Assembly: GCA_036872755.1 (NCBI GenBank) | Contig: JAVHNS010000015.1 | Location: 62,001-126,000, forward strand | DNA from: Orbilia blumenaviensis | Lineage: Eukaryota > Ascomycota > Orbiliomycetes > Orbiliales > Orbiliaceae | Length of the DNA: 64,000 nucleotides | Reading direction: 5' to 3' | In this document: positions 1 through 13,638 of the stretch, in pieces | How the letters are laid out: each line of letters starts with the position of its first letter | Position numbering within the stretch: the stretch's first letter is position 1 | Program-made: the position numbers and the translations under genes | Notes under the pieces: generated by a model | Told to the model about the DNA's origin: nothing | The model's input: the letters and a program-made list of their open reading frames with translations, nothing else | Databases searched by the model: none

Positions 1-3000
1 GCTTCTTGGGACCAGCTCCGTTGAATCTGGCTGTTGAGTGTTCGAACCAGGTGTTAATGTTTTCGCAGACGTCGGGGTTATGACTGAACGTTGCCTGTCG
101 GGTCTGAGTTTGGCCGGGTCTCGCTAGTATTTGTCAGTTTGCGAGATAGCCTTAAACCACAACGCGGAAAGTTCAACGCACTTGTTGCATTCTGACCAGC
201 CCCAACACCCATGAACTTGCGCTTGCATTTCAGCTTGAGCTCAGGCCATTATATATCGATACTTATCGTGATGATGCGATTGTATGCAAGCTGAGGTATC
301 GTATTGGTTTCTTAGAAAGAGAAAAGAAAAAAAAGGAAGAAAAAGGGGGAGGGCAGAAGGGCGGAAAGAAAGAGGTCGGTCTAATTCCCTGCCGCCTATA
401 GCTATATGGTTATAGTCAGACTTGCGAACTGTTTATACCAGCTGAAGTCCACTATGCTAACCCCGTAGTATACGCAGTAAGAGACCAACCAGCTTCATAT
501 TGTGTATCTATGCCCAAAACTATTCAATCGGAATCACCGAAGTAGAGTATAAACTTTACTGTTCACATCCGTGTACAATACAATCGGCGTGATAGATTAT
601 CCCAAACCGTCGGATATCCCACAGCCCAAGACCAAACAATAATATAATCAAGCCGTATTCATTTCAGCTGCTGTCCCTTTGTGGCCAAAAAACCCTATTC
701 TTGTGTCAGCCGTTAGGGGGCATTGAGGCCTATACACCCAGCCACACATCAAATATAGCACCGGTGACACGCCCCCATATGCATGCATATCCACAAAAGG
801 TCGTCTTATCTCCGGCCTTCAAACGAAACCAAAATCCGTGGGTAAAGGCACACTGCAAAGCTTAATTTGCATAGTCGTCACCTTAACGGGCAATTAAAAA
901 AGAAATCTTTGACTGAGGGGCATCGGTATCGTTTCTGATATCTGATCATGAGCCGTCGTTACACGGGGGGTAGGTATGTGTGTTCAAGAAACATTTATTA
1001 TTTGCAAGTCATTTCCGCAACCTGGAAACCAGGGCCGCTGCTTCATCCGCCTGGTCACACAAGATTTGCAAGAGGGGGCGTTTATCTAGATTCTGTTAGT
1101 ACGGTTTTGCACGGCTGCCATTTTGCCTCAATCTCTACTTTTAATGCCAAATATACATGTGATCGAAGGCTTATACCCGTAGTGAGACTTACATGAGCTG
1201 AACCCTCTATGTTCGAGCTATTGGTATAATGTATGACTTTCTTCTTTAGAGCGAACCAATTACGTTCCAAATCTCCTTCCTAACATATATCATATTCAAT
1301 CATCTACTCCGTAACAGTTAATCGAATGTATATATACACCCCGGTCCCTGCCATCGCCATATAACCCCTCCCCTTCCACCCTTGAGGCGAGTGTAACATC
1401 ACTGTGACGGGCACGAGGACCGATCTCGCAAACTTGCCTCCATTGCCCTCGGCCAACGGGATGGTACAAACTTCGAAGCATGACATTTGCAGCCATGCAT
1501 GAATGATCATCCTGCACTTGGGAATGCTCCTAGCAGGAATCTAGACCCTCTTTTCTTTCTCCCCACTCCCTGCCCTATCCTGGTTTTTTCGCCAATTCCC
1601 GCATCCCGAGTGCGAGAAGAAGTGGCCATTCTTGACGGGATAGAGAGAAACCTTGCATGATTGTAAGTAAGGCCTGTCTCTTCTTTGACTAGGAAAAAGC
1701 GTCGACGTGGTCACAGCGTAGTATCATAGTATATACGTATCGCAATCACTTATAGAAAACTAGCAAGAAGCTTAAGTAGATTGACTTCAATTACAACATG
1801 CATGTATGTATGCACTGACAAGAGACGAAGTGCACATATTGCTTCTGTACAGACGATCAAATAGAACTCTATCTAGAAAAAAAAAAAAGTGGATATATGT
1901 GTACAGATTTAAGGAAGGCCTGGAAGAAGAGTAGGTGCACGGAGAAAGGGCGGAAGAATGCCTACGTAGCTAGCTCACAGGTTAACTTGGCCAGTGAATA
2001 TAACAAAAACATCTAGCTCCCACAAGAACTCCGGGTCTTATGGCCACTGCATTTCCCGGAAAGGAACTGAGGGGTACCGTTATCCCGCAGATCGTGACTT
2101 ATCTTGTCGAAAACCGGGCATCCTAATACCATTTATTGGGGTCTTACAAAATGGAGTTGAATGGAGGAGGGTTCGTGATTTTTGTATATCATATCAACTC
2201 CCAAAATGGATGAATGGTCTCCATTCAGAAGGCAAGAGGAACAGGAACAGGAACAAGAAGCCGTTACTAAATGACTAACTCCTTGGTTGTAAATGCTCTA
2301 AGAAACAAACCTTCTCTGAGTACCTAAATGGGGCGTGCAGTTAATGGGATGGATGGGGTGACTAGGCTACACCCCCAACCCCTCACCACTAGGCTTTGTC
2401 AAAAGAATTTCAATCATCGCCCTGTAAGGGCTTTGCTTACCAAGTGATTAGCCTTCCCGCAGACCTGAACCAACGAGCTTACATAGATAACACATCGATA
2501 CGTATGGAATCAAGGAAGCCGCTGAAGAATGTGGTCGAATGGCGAGCAAGAAAGGAAAAAAGTACCACGTCATTCACGTGGACAGTGTGGAGGAGAGGGA
2601 GGGGAGCAAAAAAGACACAACGAAGGATTTTGCACACGCAAGACATGACACACAGAATTAGGAAATACGGATGGATGCCTAGAGTGCCTCTCCTGTTTTT
2701 CTCACTGGGTAAACTTAGGAATGCGGGTGGGTAAGTAATTTTTCTTCTTGTCTCTTATTATTGCCGGCTCTAAGAGAAGGTGTGGCTACTGCACATACAT
2801 GGCACGAGTGACTGACTCAAGACATCAAGGGAAACCGACTCTTTCCCTGCAATCGTGCAGACAAGTTAGGTTATTGAAGTATAATTCATATTTTTTTTGA
2901 TTTCCTACCAGTAATTGGTAAACACTATGAAAATAAAGTGAGGGGGGTTCAGCGCAAAAATTTCGGCTTTCCTGAAACAAAGAAAAATGCTAGGTCGTGC

Positions 3001-3356
3001 GAATGTGGTGATGAAAGAATATAGACAGGCATTACAATGCATACTGGATATAAAAATCGCAGAGAAATGAAACAGACTGTCAACAAGCATCTGTGAAGCA
3101 GATATTAAAAAGAACATAGGTAGAAACATGCAGAGAAACAAGTATTCCCGACGCCGCCAACACCAAGTAAGTTGGACAATTTTAAGGACAACCAATATGA
3201 CACCAATGTAATGATTTCCACCAAGTAGAAAGTAGACAAATGAAACAATGTGGCCAAAAAATGCCAATGAATGTGAGAATATAGTTTGATGAGTATCTTC
3301 GAAAGAAAGAAAGAAGGAAAGAAGGAAATAGCAGTGCGTCCAGCGCCAGTTTAAAA
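1..3356. other. Intergenic stretch, no gene recognised
   Basis: I see only short open frames (for example near 950-1200, 2000-2280 and 2400-2730) with no family motif, no coherent splice structure and frequent stops. An open frame at 2905-3366 on the minus strand lies just past the bHLH stop codon and encodes an aromatic-rich string with no recognisable domain; it is probably 3' untranslated sequence. Purine runs occur near 320-370 and 1875-1890. Confidence 0.6.
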
Positions 3357-4416
3357 TTACCTCCAATGTGCTGGGACAGGATTAGGATGGCCCAGGCGCC
3401 TGCGTAGCTCTGCGATTTCTCGATCTTTATTCATGTTCAACTGCTTTAGTCCTTGGATTTCGGTTCGAAGATGGTATATGTACTCGTAGGCGTGCTTCAA
3501 AATTGCCGCCTTCGAAATCCCTTTGGTGTCGCGGCTTTCTTGACATGCTGGTACAACTTGAACGAGTCTGTCCATGCCGTCTTTGATATGTTCCCGTCGT
3601 CGTTGTTCTGACTGTAAATGTGCCTTTCTTCGGCGGGCTGCCTTTGCCAGTTCGGCGGACTGTCGGCTGCCTTTCATGTTTTCCTGGGTTTGCTGGTATC
3701 TTTGGACAAGAGAAGAGTCGAACATCATAGTCTCCTCTTTGATGGTGTGTGTCTCGTCCGAGTGCTGTGTAAGAGGTGTGAGAGGTGTAGATACAATGTC
3801 CTCCTCACTAAAGACGAATCCGTTCCGACCAAAAGATGATGAAGAATCCGAGGCAGCAAATGAACTCTTCCTCGTATTTGGGGGCGAACGGGGAGCACCC
3901 GTCACAATTCTTTGATCGAAAGATGTCTTAAGTGCCGGCAGTGGTAAACCACCATGGCTAACCGGGTACGCACAGTTGTCTTTCTTGTATGGATGGTACT
4001 GGGCAGCAGAACAATCCCTTCTTTTTTGCACGAATCTTGAGAAGCCTGATATCTTTGGCGATACCATTGATACAGGTGAGCTTGACGAGTTACTGATGCT
4101 CTGTGCATAAGAGGACTGTGGTCTTGAGTATTCCCCACGGGACTGCTCCTGGTTCGTCATAGCTCTGTAAGATTGATTAGGACTACTCTCAGCAGAGACA
4201 GAGATAGAATCCTTTTGTTCTTGGCCATTAAAGATATCGCATAGGCTACCAGCCGCTGCTTCTCTGATAATGTCCTTGCAAGGCCTACAACACCAATAGT
4301 TACATATTAACAAACCGAGATAAGAAAGATTAAGGACCTTAATAGTCTAGAGGATGGAAATGTAATATAACTTACGGAAGCATGAAGCTTGCGTTGGGCT
4401 CTTGTTGGAATGTCAT
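3357..4416 (-). CDS. bHLH transcription factor
   Basis: Two exons, 4416-4376 and 4284-3357, with a GTAAGT...TAG intron, give 322 residues. The start ATG at 4416 is supported because the short first exon (MTFQQEPNASFMLP) joins in phase with the second. The C-terminal ~90 residues form a basic helix-loop-helix domain: a basic region containing HLQSEQRRR, a loop, then helix 2 (SKAAILKHAYEYIYHLR), followed by a leucine/arginine-rich coiled tail. The basic region keeps the His-x3-Glu-x3-Arg pattern that in this family contacts CANNTG E-boxes, typically CACGTG. The first ~220 residues are Ser/Pro/Gln-rich and probably disordered or activating. By eye the domain resembles fission-yeast Esc1-type factors; the regulated process cannot be read from the sequence. 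Confidence 0.85.
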
Positions 4417-7400
4417 GATGATAAGTCTAGGGTTTGGTGTAAATTGATAACTCGACCGGCGAATTCTTCGTTTAGAAGTGTCAATGTTGAGATAAAGAGG
4501 AATGAGTGGGTCTGATTGCCAACAAGAAAATGTGCCGGCAAGTATATTTTATATTGTTTTCTTCGTATGTATACACTAGATACCCAAAAAGGTAAACCAC
4601 GTATGTATGTATGTACCGCCCGTCCTTTTGGGGGGGGTCTGATCAGGTGGTGGGTAGGAAGGGTATCTTGCTCGCCTGAGGTGGCTAAAGAATGGTATGT
4701 GCGAAAATATGTCCAGGTAAAACAAGCCGCCAGGCGGATTAACGGAATAACTGAACAAGAACAATAAAAAATAAAAAAAATAAAAAAAAGTTTCAAGAGG
4801 GGAGAAGGTAGTAGAATGCCCCGATTGCTTGTGGATCTAGAAGGGGCCTGCCGGCGACGATGCAGACCGCCATCACTTTATCACCTTGGGGTGACAGCGG
4901 GTGAATCAGGCACCAGCACCCTGTTTTGATATCACCAAAAAAGTAATATCCATACAGGTAAAAAAACAGCCCTTCTAGACAGCTCTCATTAGAAGCCTTC
5001 CCGCATTTTCCATTGCGCAAAGGCCGGAGATGGAGAAGAAGGAGAGGGGCGAATAATGAGAGTTAAACAATAACGCCTGATGGAAAAAGAAATCAAGATG
5101 GATCCGGTGAGAGGGCAGCAATAGAGTTCCTGCAGGAGTGCCGCTTGGAGGCCGCGAGTTAAGTTAACAGCTGCGATCTTCGGGACCCAGGGAGCACAGA
5201 TGAGGGCTCAACCAAGTGCAACCAACCTGATAGATTTGCCCAGGGAAATGTAAGATTGACGAGCAGCGGCACCATGAGCCTGCTGAGGTTGCTGGTAGCG
5301 GAAGTATCCACCGACGGTGCACCTCCTTGCTTCCTGAGCAGAAGCTCTCATGCAAGGTGCCTCTGCATAGCAGACCAGACAAACTCGATGTCGACAAGGG
5401 CGTGAATTGGCGTAGACCGCCCCTTCATGCCTAAGAAGTAATATAGCTGCCCGGATTCGCATAGATTGCAAAAACTTGAGACGTGCAGTATACCAAGTAG
5501 GCAATCTAAGCTCATATCTGGTGGTTGGCAGTCTCCCTTAGATGCAAGTCATATTGGTGAATGATATTGCAGAACCGCGACTGTACCTAAACCGAATAGA
5601 CACACCATAGCCGCTATCCAGACACGTCAAAATGCAAATTGACATGCTCCATCCCTCCCCGCTCTGAGATCGATACAATGATATTACATGTTTTTGATGG
5701 CCGCATGAGTTTTTTTTTTTTTTCGGGTAGCACCATCATCAAATTGTGCGGTGGCGCGGGCGTGTTGCATTCGAATGAATGTCCTTTTATTCCCCTTCCC
5801 ACGGCCAGCTCGCTTTTCAGCATATGCTCCGATTCTGGTGTGACACCAGATCGTGCGTCCCATCTGTAGATGTGTCAGATCCCGTGTGTGCGTCGATGTC
5901 ACGCTGGCTTTGAATTTTTTTGAATTTGGGTTTTTCTGTCTGGTCTCGTCATAACATTCAGGGCCCGTCGAAGCTGGCAGGATGTGTTGGAAATGGTGTT
6001 GTCTAGACCAGGTCAACCTCCAACCTCTTCAAAGTTTCGTGCCTGAGAATTCAGTTTCAAAGGTATCGATCGGTACATGTCCATGTACATGCGTACATTT
6101 GGGGGGAGTGTCCGGCTGCCTGGTCATCCCGCGATATTGCCCCAACAGCTTCACCCGCTCGGACGAACGAACAAAAAGCAACCGTATTGGAAATAAAGCG
6201 GCGTAGGGAAAGAGATCCGACTGCATATTTTCACTCTCATCAGAGGAGATGTTGTCGGCCTAGCGTTTTTGATATTGATAGGCGCTTGGCAAAGGCCAGA
6301 CCAAGGATCGAAGTATTCGAGTCGTGAAATCCGAAGCGTTACGAAACATAAGGCTCAGGTGAACAGCTCCCCCTCTGGAATTTAGGACACTGTCCCGCGT
6401 GGGCGAGTATCCTTCGCCGCCATCCCGTATGCTTCAAAGTGCATCAGTAAAAGTTGCCATCATTGCGCAATCATGAGTGTTTAATAGGGAATGTGATAGT
6501 ACTTTTAAGAGTGCGTTGGATTGATGGCTCTTTGCCGCACATGTGCCAGGAAACCATTAATTTTGCGTTCCTCTGGTATTACTCTGATACACTTGTTTCG
6601 GACGACTCGCACCATGATCGATCATGATCATTACCTGACGGCTCTCGGAACATCGTATTATCTTACCTAAGTATATATCTGGCGACATATGCACATGAGT
6701 GGCAGGAGAGAGCATCATTTTTCTTTCTGTCTTTGGGTGGCCCAGATTGGTAATCACAATGCCTCCGATCTATCAGGTCGCACGAGCACTGTTGAAGGCA
6801 CCCATAGTTCATCCGTGGCAGTAGCGAATGGGTTTACGCATATACCTAGGTCCGAGCGAGTGGTAGGAAAATTTACTTGATTAAATAAGATTTACTCGAA
6901 GAGTATAAGGTCAAAATATTAACTAAGGAAGTAGAAAAGAGAAGAAAAACTGACATGGCAGCCTTTAAGAAAAACAACAAACCATCTGATGTACTGAAGA
7001 AGCCCCGAAGAGCAGAAACATGAAAGGAAACAAAATGTACATAAACCATAAGGAATAAAACTAAGCAAGGCTAGGAACGACGACGGTGGAGCCAGGGTTT
7101 CATTATGTGCTGCTGTAGAGGTTAAAGGGTCATTTGTATGCAAAACAAAAAAACGATGCATACATGTAAGCTTTTGAAGTTAGAACGGGAATTCGCGAGT
7201 ATTATACTATCGAGGGGAGCAAATCGCAGTCCGGATTTGGAAAAACCAACAGCCATTATTCAAAGGATTCTATCTGTCATGGAAGTATTTAAGGAAAGAG
7301 AAGGGTGCACAATAGACCACGCAGGTACCTGCAACCTTCGACCGTAATAACAAGGACAACGAGATAATCCCGTAATCCCAAATAAAAACACATGGCATAG

Positions 7401-7432
7401 GGAGGAAAAAAAACAATGCGACTGTGTTGTAT
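4417..7432. other. Intergenic: bHLH upstream region and ECM33 downstream region
   Basis: Both flanking genes are on the minus strand, so this 3.0 kb holds the upstream region of the bHLH gene and the 3' side of ECM33. Open frames near 4516-4767, 5208-5504 and 5684-6016 have no recognisable motifs and overlap each other in several frames. No RNA gene or mobile element was seen. Confidence 0.5.
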
Positions 7433-8756
7433 TTACAGGACGAAGGCGGCAAAGAGGGCAAGGGCTGGAAGAGCTGCGAAAGACTTGTTGACAGTAAACT
7501 TGCCAGCAGAGTTCTTCTTGTTTCCGCTACCGCTTCCTCCGTTTGTGGTTGGGTCGGTACCCTCGGTACCAGGGTTGGTGACGACACCCTCGCAGACGTA
7601 CTTTCCTTTAACGATGCCACCCTCGAATCTGTCGAATTCCTCGGCACAGTCGAACTCAGCAGTGGTCTGCAAGTTGAATCCGCCACGAATATCCCTGATC
7701 GATGGGAAAGTAGCACTATATATCGTGTTAGTAAGTTGGCACTATGTAAATTTATACACTCTGGACTGATTTCTTACTTCTCGAAGTCACCGCTGATATC
7801 GATGGAGCCATGGACAACCGACAGCTTAGGGAAACCAGTAATTTCCTTAACGTTGGAGTCGTTGACAAATTGAAGAGTGCCGAAAATTGTCTGCAACTGT
7901 GGCATGCTGACATTGGTAAGAGCATCATTATTGGCGAATGTTATATCACCACCTTCCGTGCCAGTGCCGACAGCAGTCAACTTAGGCGCTGAGAAGGTTT
8001 CAAATGTGTTCTCGAAGAATCCCAGGGAACCATTGACAGTAGCGAGAGAAGGAAGCTGGACGCTACCGCAAGATCGGAAGGTGGCGTTGTTGGCCCATGT
8101 GAGGTTAGGGAAGCTGGCAGCGACGGAAGGGCTGTTGAATTCGATCGCCAAACTATCTGTGATGTTGGCAAGCTGAACTTTGACCTCCTTAAGGTACCTG
8201 TTGTTGTTGATGTTGAATCGCTGCGTAGTGACGAGATTAATGCCCTGAAGGGATTCAAGGATGGTATCGGTGATGGTGACTCTAGCAGCCTGGGTGATTT
8301 GAGCAGCCAAGCCCAAGTTGCTGAGAGCTGGGAGGGTCTGCCAGTAGATCTCTCCAACACTGCGGAGGTAGTTGAAGTTGAGCTGGTTGAGAACAGTCAA
8401 CGAGGTCATGTTCCACTTGCCCTCGATGGATGATAGTTCGGTGGCAGTGAGCTGCTGGAGGTCGACGCAGTTGGCGGCAATCAAGTCACCCCTGATAGTT
8501 CTAATACCATTGATGACGGCAGTGACAAGGTTTTGTCCGAGGACCAAATCACCTGCAAGGGTTGTACAGGACTGGAGAGCATCAAGGTCGGCTTGAGACT
8601 CGACCGTTGTGGATGTAGCACTGCAAGGATTGCTACGCTGGGCTATTCACCGTCAATGTTAGTGCATGTTCAGTTGTCGCAAAATGGCTGCATGTTAAAC
8701 TTACCATTGACAGCGCCAACAACGGCGAGTGAGGTAATAATAAGTCTTCCCAACAT
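7433..8756 (-). CDS. ecm33: Ecm33/Sps2-family GPI-anchored cell wall protein
   Basis: Three exons (8756-8705, 8642-7778, 7715-7433) separated by two 62-bp introns encode 399 residues. The first exon is a signal peptide (MLGRLIITSLAVVGAVNG). The mature part begins with a Cys-containing segment and then shows the repeated Leu-rich receptor-L-like strands of the Ecm33 family, many N-glycosylation sites (NMTS, NITD, NLTW, NATF, NGSL, NVSM) and paired cysteines near the end (FDCAEEF, YVCEG). The C-terminus has a Gly/Ser/Asn spacer followed by a hydrophobic tail (FAALPALALFAAFVL), the usual GPI-anchor signal. Family members are needed for normal wall integrity and cell separation. The intron 2 branch site CTTACTAAC is clear. 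A CTAAC and an AG just upstream of the ATG suggest a further intron in the 5' leader. Confidence 0.93.
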
Positions 8757-11700
8757 TTTCGATATTACTATTTAATCTAATAGAACGAGATTATTGTTAG
8801 CTAGATTGTTCGATATTAATAGTCGCTGATGATCGAAATTAAAGTAGCTGCAGGCCTAGGACTAACACCGACTGTTCAACAGTGTGATGGTTCCAAGGGT
8901 GACGGGTGACTTGGCGAGAAGGGAGAGAGTGGTTGAGGGTCAAGAAGAGGAAAAGGAAGAAGAGGTTGTGATGGCAATGATATAGCGCGTGTAGAGCAGG
9001 AATGGAACCAATAAAGGCTCGAATATAAAGCGTTGAAATAACATTGGTCACCGACGACAGGCGTACCAGCGTCGTGGATCTACCAAAACGTTAGGTTGCG
9101 CGTGTTGTGGCGATCGCAGGGCGTCAACACGAAAGCGGCCCTCCATCATGCCTCATAGCATTCCCCCAGACACAATACACCACAAGCATTCGGAACGAAG
9201 ACATGACAAGAAACGACAAGACACGGGGATGTGTGAGCCAAAATAGCAAATCCGCTTTGACGAGGTTGAAGCTCGCGTTTCGGAACCATGGTCGGTCTCT
9301 CCCGCTATTCCCATCGCATGTCGTCAGGTAGGTTTGTCGATTCCTTTTAGTTCCCCCTGAACGCCTCCTGCCGGCCTTTGAAGGTTGGCGCGCCAACAGT
9401 ACCCGTCCAATGCCGAAGAACCATTGAATCTGTCGACTGAGAGACTGAAGGAATAGAAGGAATCGGATGGGATTGTGCAGAGGCGTGTAAAATGGGCGTG
9501 TTCTTTTTTTTCTTTTCTTTTTGCTGAACAGTAGGAGAAAGAGTGTGAACTAAATTTGATTTTTGCTGACTTACACTAGAAGAATAATTCCGTAGGGAGA
9601 GATATGATAAATGATCTGGATTGTTGGAAGTAGTCGGTGTTCTGATTAAACAAAGGATACTAACGAAGGACGAAGAAGTCGGAAAGAAGGTCAAGGAACG
9701 AGGGTCGAAGAAAAGAGGCAAGGAGAACAACCTCAGAACTACAAATACAAATAGATGGGTGAAAGAAGAGGAAGAGAACGGAATTTCTGTAACGCTCGGG
9801 GGGTTAAAAAGGATTTGAGCGAGCGAAGGTGGAAGCACTGCTGCCCAGAAATGAAACCAAATCGGTTTGGTTAGGGGAGGCAAGAGCGAATATCCACAGG
9901 CAAGATTGGGGCAGATTGGGCCTCTATTGGCCGATACCCATTGGAAAGCAGGTACAGGACTGTGTCGGCCAAGACTGAGAAATTTGGCTAATGCCGGGGT
10001 CGAAGGGGGCGGCCACAGGGGGGGCAGTATACTATGTGCTGTGTACATGGCTGCTGGTATTGACGTTTATTCCATGTACGGACCACATGTGCATGTGCCG
10101 TGCATGCGGTCTCAGGAAATCTCCATTTTTGTGCTCCGAGAATGACATTCTAGGGAATATCAGGGGGTGGGATCCGGGATGGGCTTTCGCGTCGAACGAT
10201 GTCGACGTCAGTTCAAAACACCGACCGATGCATTTGCATTTGCATTGCGCAGCACTTGCATTTGCTAACAAATGCTAAACGAAACATGCAAGAGAGAGAG
10301 AAAAAAGGTATTTCGGATCTGGGTATATATCTCTGCGCCTACTTGACTACCTAAATACAGGCAAGTTGGGTAGGCCGCCGTCTACAACCGCCCGATCAGA
10401 TCTCTCACTTTATCTCATTCTCTATTATTTCTTTATTTCCGTCTCTAACCAAGTAAAGCACTAACTAACCACTGTTCTAGCACTTCGAACACTCAATCGC
10501 TTATTGCCTTGGATCACGGAGAGTTAGGATACCGAGAAAGAAAGATTACACCAATTTCGTGGACTCCTTGTCCAATCAAACCCTAGTGTGGCTGCAGCAC
10601 TGACCAAACGACCTTTTTTCCCACCTTCACAGCAGAACAGCAGAGGAACGAAAGGAGAGAACGAGAAAGAAAAGAAAGAAAAATGACTAACAGAAGTAGC
10701 ACAAAATTCTGTTTGTCTACCTACTTTGTGAACGAGTATACAAAAACTCTAGTTACCCGGAACGGCATGGACATTTGCATCGCTGATTCAATTCTTCAGA
10801 TGAGGTGCGTGCTTGTCCCTTTACATGCCTGTTGTGTATCGAAATTTGCGCAACACTCGACAATCACCCGTTACTATGAAAGGCAGGAGGAGGATTTTTT
10901 TGTTCGGAGGGAAAAAGAAACGACCGTTGAACTTTAAGCTCCGGTTTATTGATCTCTCGATCCGCCGAGGAAGCTGGTTGGAAAGAAAAGAAGAAAAGTC
11001 TAACAGGTTGGCAATGCAGTCGAAGTTATCAAATAAGTAATTACAGATAACGGACAGATCCCGACATGACAGGGTATTATTAGGATGTATCGACCTCTGT
11101 GTGTGTGTGTCTCTTTCTCTCTAGCTCTAAGTGTGAGTGTGAGCGTGAGTGTGAGTGGTGTGGTGCACTATAAAAATGCTAAATGCCTACCAGGAAGCAG
11201 GTAAGTAGCAACAGGCTTCGGGTAGGATATGACGACACTGCACCGCGCCCAGGCCACTGACGACTTGGTAAAAATATGGATACATCAAAATATTAGATAA
11301 ATGCCAACGGTTGGTCCTCCAAACAGCGCGTAATAGTTTTCGGACGTGTAGATAGCCACCCCCAACCAACCAACCTTTAGAATCCCTATTTATATACAGC
11401 GGAAGAAGTGCCAGGTAAGTACTTTAGCAAGTACTCCATAGTACCTAGCTTCCAATAAGAATGGCCTGTTTTGTGACATCGTTTTGTGATTCACGCGACA
11501 GGTATATTATATTATCTCAAACTCCGATAACTACCCAACGGTACATGTATGTATATGCGCATGTACCCACCGCCCCTATATATGCGGAGACAGTATACAT
11601 TTTCTTACTTTCTATTATGTAGATATGCATGGGGATCTCGTAACGGTCACTAACATCTACAGCTTCGTGTGTATTATTGGTCATTGGTCATTGATATTGG

Positions 11701-13638
11701 AACTCGGGCTCGAGCTCCGAAGAAAAAATAGTTCACTTGCATACGTAAGCGCACGCATTCCAGATGTGGAGTTATTGCCTATAATGGAATCTACAGTCTT
11801 TCGGCTCATAAGTACCGATCGAGTTTTCCCAAAGACAAGCCAAAGCCAAGCTGCAAGCTGCAAGCTCCCCACTATTATAGACCTGTATGCTTTAAGTACT
11901 TTAAGTATATGTGCAGCGAACCAAACTGGCATGAGCCTAGACGCTTGTGTGTACGTACGATTGTGTAATATTTTGCTTCCAACAAGATATCAAATACATG
12001 TCGGCCCTCCAGTGGGGCAGCCGACTCCCCGGAATCAACACCGGGGGTGGGAAAGGAAGGGTGTACTTCATACAAGGTACTCACCCGGATGATATCAGAC
12101 TGTCAGACCGGACCGTCAGCCTGTCAGCGAGTAAGTAAGTAACCAAGCAGTTAGTATATTCGCTCATTGCCATGCCTCGAATCAGATCTTGATACCGCGA
12201 CGCCGAAGGAAACAGACGGTGATATATAAATATTAATAGTAACATCCAAGCCCAAGCCAGCACATATCCTATACACCCATTGTATAAAAGAAGCCGCAAG
12301 TTAACCACATGTAGCACGCGCCCAGTATACTGTTCCCTGACGCTCTTCGAGAATTAATACTCGGCCAGCTCAGTCCGCGGTCCCCTTTTTTCTCTTTCTT
12401 TTTTTTCCTTTTCCTTTTCCTTTTTTTCTCCCAGCGAATGGCGGAGGATTCAACCTCAAGCACAGCCCTGTTTGCCTTGTATTTGGCCAGTTCCAGAGCT
12501 GCTGCAGAGAACCAGTTTAAGTCCGGGGATGACAAAGCCTAGATCACGTTATCATTGTGAGCCAGCCCATTCAGCGCAATGCGGTCGCAGTTACGGTGCA
12601 GTGCGCCCACGCGCACATTTGCATTCCCATCCAGCGGCCGCCCCAGACATCTGCATCCCAACTTACATCCAGAGATACTTCACACGCATACTTAAGTACT
12701 TATCTTAGTGGGCATGCATACTGTCGACCAGGGAGGTTGGTTTGATTCACATCAGCTGCCGATATGTATTATAGATCTGGTCCACAATAGCTATAACCCA
12801 AGCCATTCAAGTCTGCTCGCCGCGCCGGCAAGGGATCCGAACCCTCTTAGTGATTCTTTCTTCAACCTGCACCATAGCTACTTAAGTACTTACTTAAGAA
12901 GTATGCATAGCACTGAAGCTATCCCCAAAAGTGAACGCGTATCGATAACCCCCTCCCAGAAAGAAAGAAAAACACCAATCGGTTCTGCATGTCTGTGCAG
13001 ACCGAGGCAGACCAGGTGGGGCTGAAAAGCTAGAAAAGCATGCCTCTCGACCGCGGAGAGGCAAAGAAAAGCTTGATTCCTTTGCGGTGGGACGAATGGG
13101 AAGGCCGATACCTTGGACGGAATAGGATGCAGGATGCAGGCTGAGCTCATCGAATTTGGCCGCGCTAAATCGCACCAGCGTTTTTTGTGCTATCCCGCTC
13201 ACGATTACGTTGACCCTTCATGTTTTTCGGGATACCTACCTGCTTGAAGTATATAATGAGGGCCTGCCCGACAGGCATCGCCATGCCGTCTAAGCTCATA
13301 CGATCCATCCAGCTGGTCTTTGGGCCACAGTCTTCTAGATCTAGCTTCTGTGCTTACAGTTCACTTCAGTTGGTCCGTCGCCATCGCCTGTCGCCTGTCG
13401 CTGTTGTAACGTTACCAAATATATACACTACTTTTCGCCGACAACGTCCAACTTTCGAAGTTGACTTCCACTCCCACACAGGGCGAGAAACTCGACGAAC
13501 ACAACCGAGCCGGCCAATCTTTTAAAATTCCACAAGTTGTCGATATATACAGGCCCGATCCCTCGTCGCTGTTCGGCACTCTAAATATACGTAGATGAAA
13601 AAACTTCAGCGAGTCATCTTCGAGACGTCGTTGTCAAG
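8757..13638. other. Long divergent intergenic region (ECM33 / IPK1)
   Basis: 4.9 kb lies between two divergent genes. The first ~1.3 kb upstream of ECM33 is strongly pyrimidine-rich when read on the minus strand and opens a Ser/Leu/Pro-rich frame (10048-9347); I read this as the ECM33 promoter/leader rather than a protein. Short simple-sequence patches (GT-rich at about 11099-11160; CT runs at about 12385-12430) and several copies of a palindromic motif of the type ACTTAAGTACTTA (near 11885, 12690 and 12880) are present. No gene was recognised. Confidence 0.5.

Noticed and set aside
2905..3366. 153-codon minus-strand frame just past the bHLH stop
   Set aside because: Aromatic-rich nonsense-like sequence in an AT-rich 3' flank, with no motif and no in-frame join that improves the bHLH protein.
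9347..10048. 233-codon minus-strand open frame rich in Ser, Leu, Pro and Phe
   Set aside because: Its composition follows a pyrimidine-rich strand upstream of ECM33, with no domain, signal or splice structure; more likely promoter and leader DNA.
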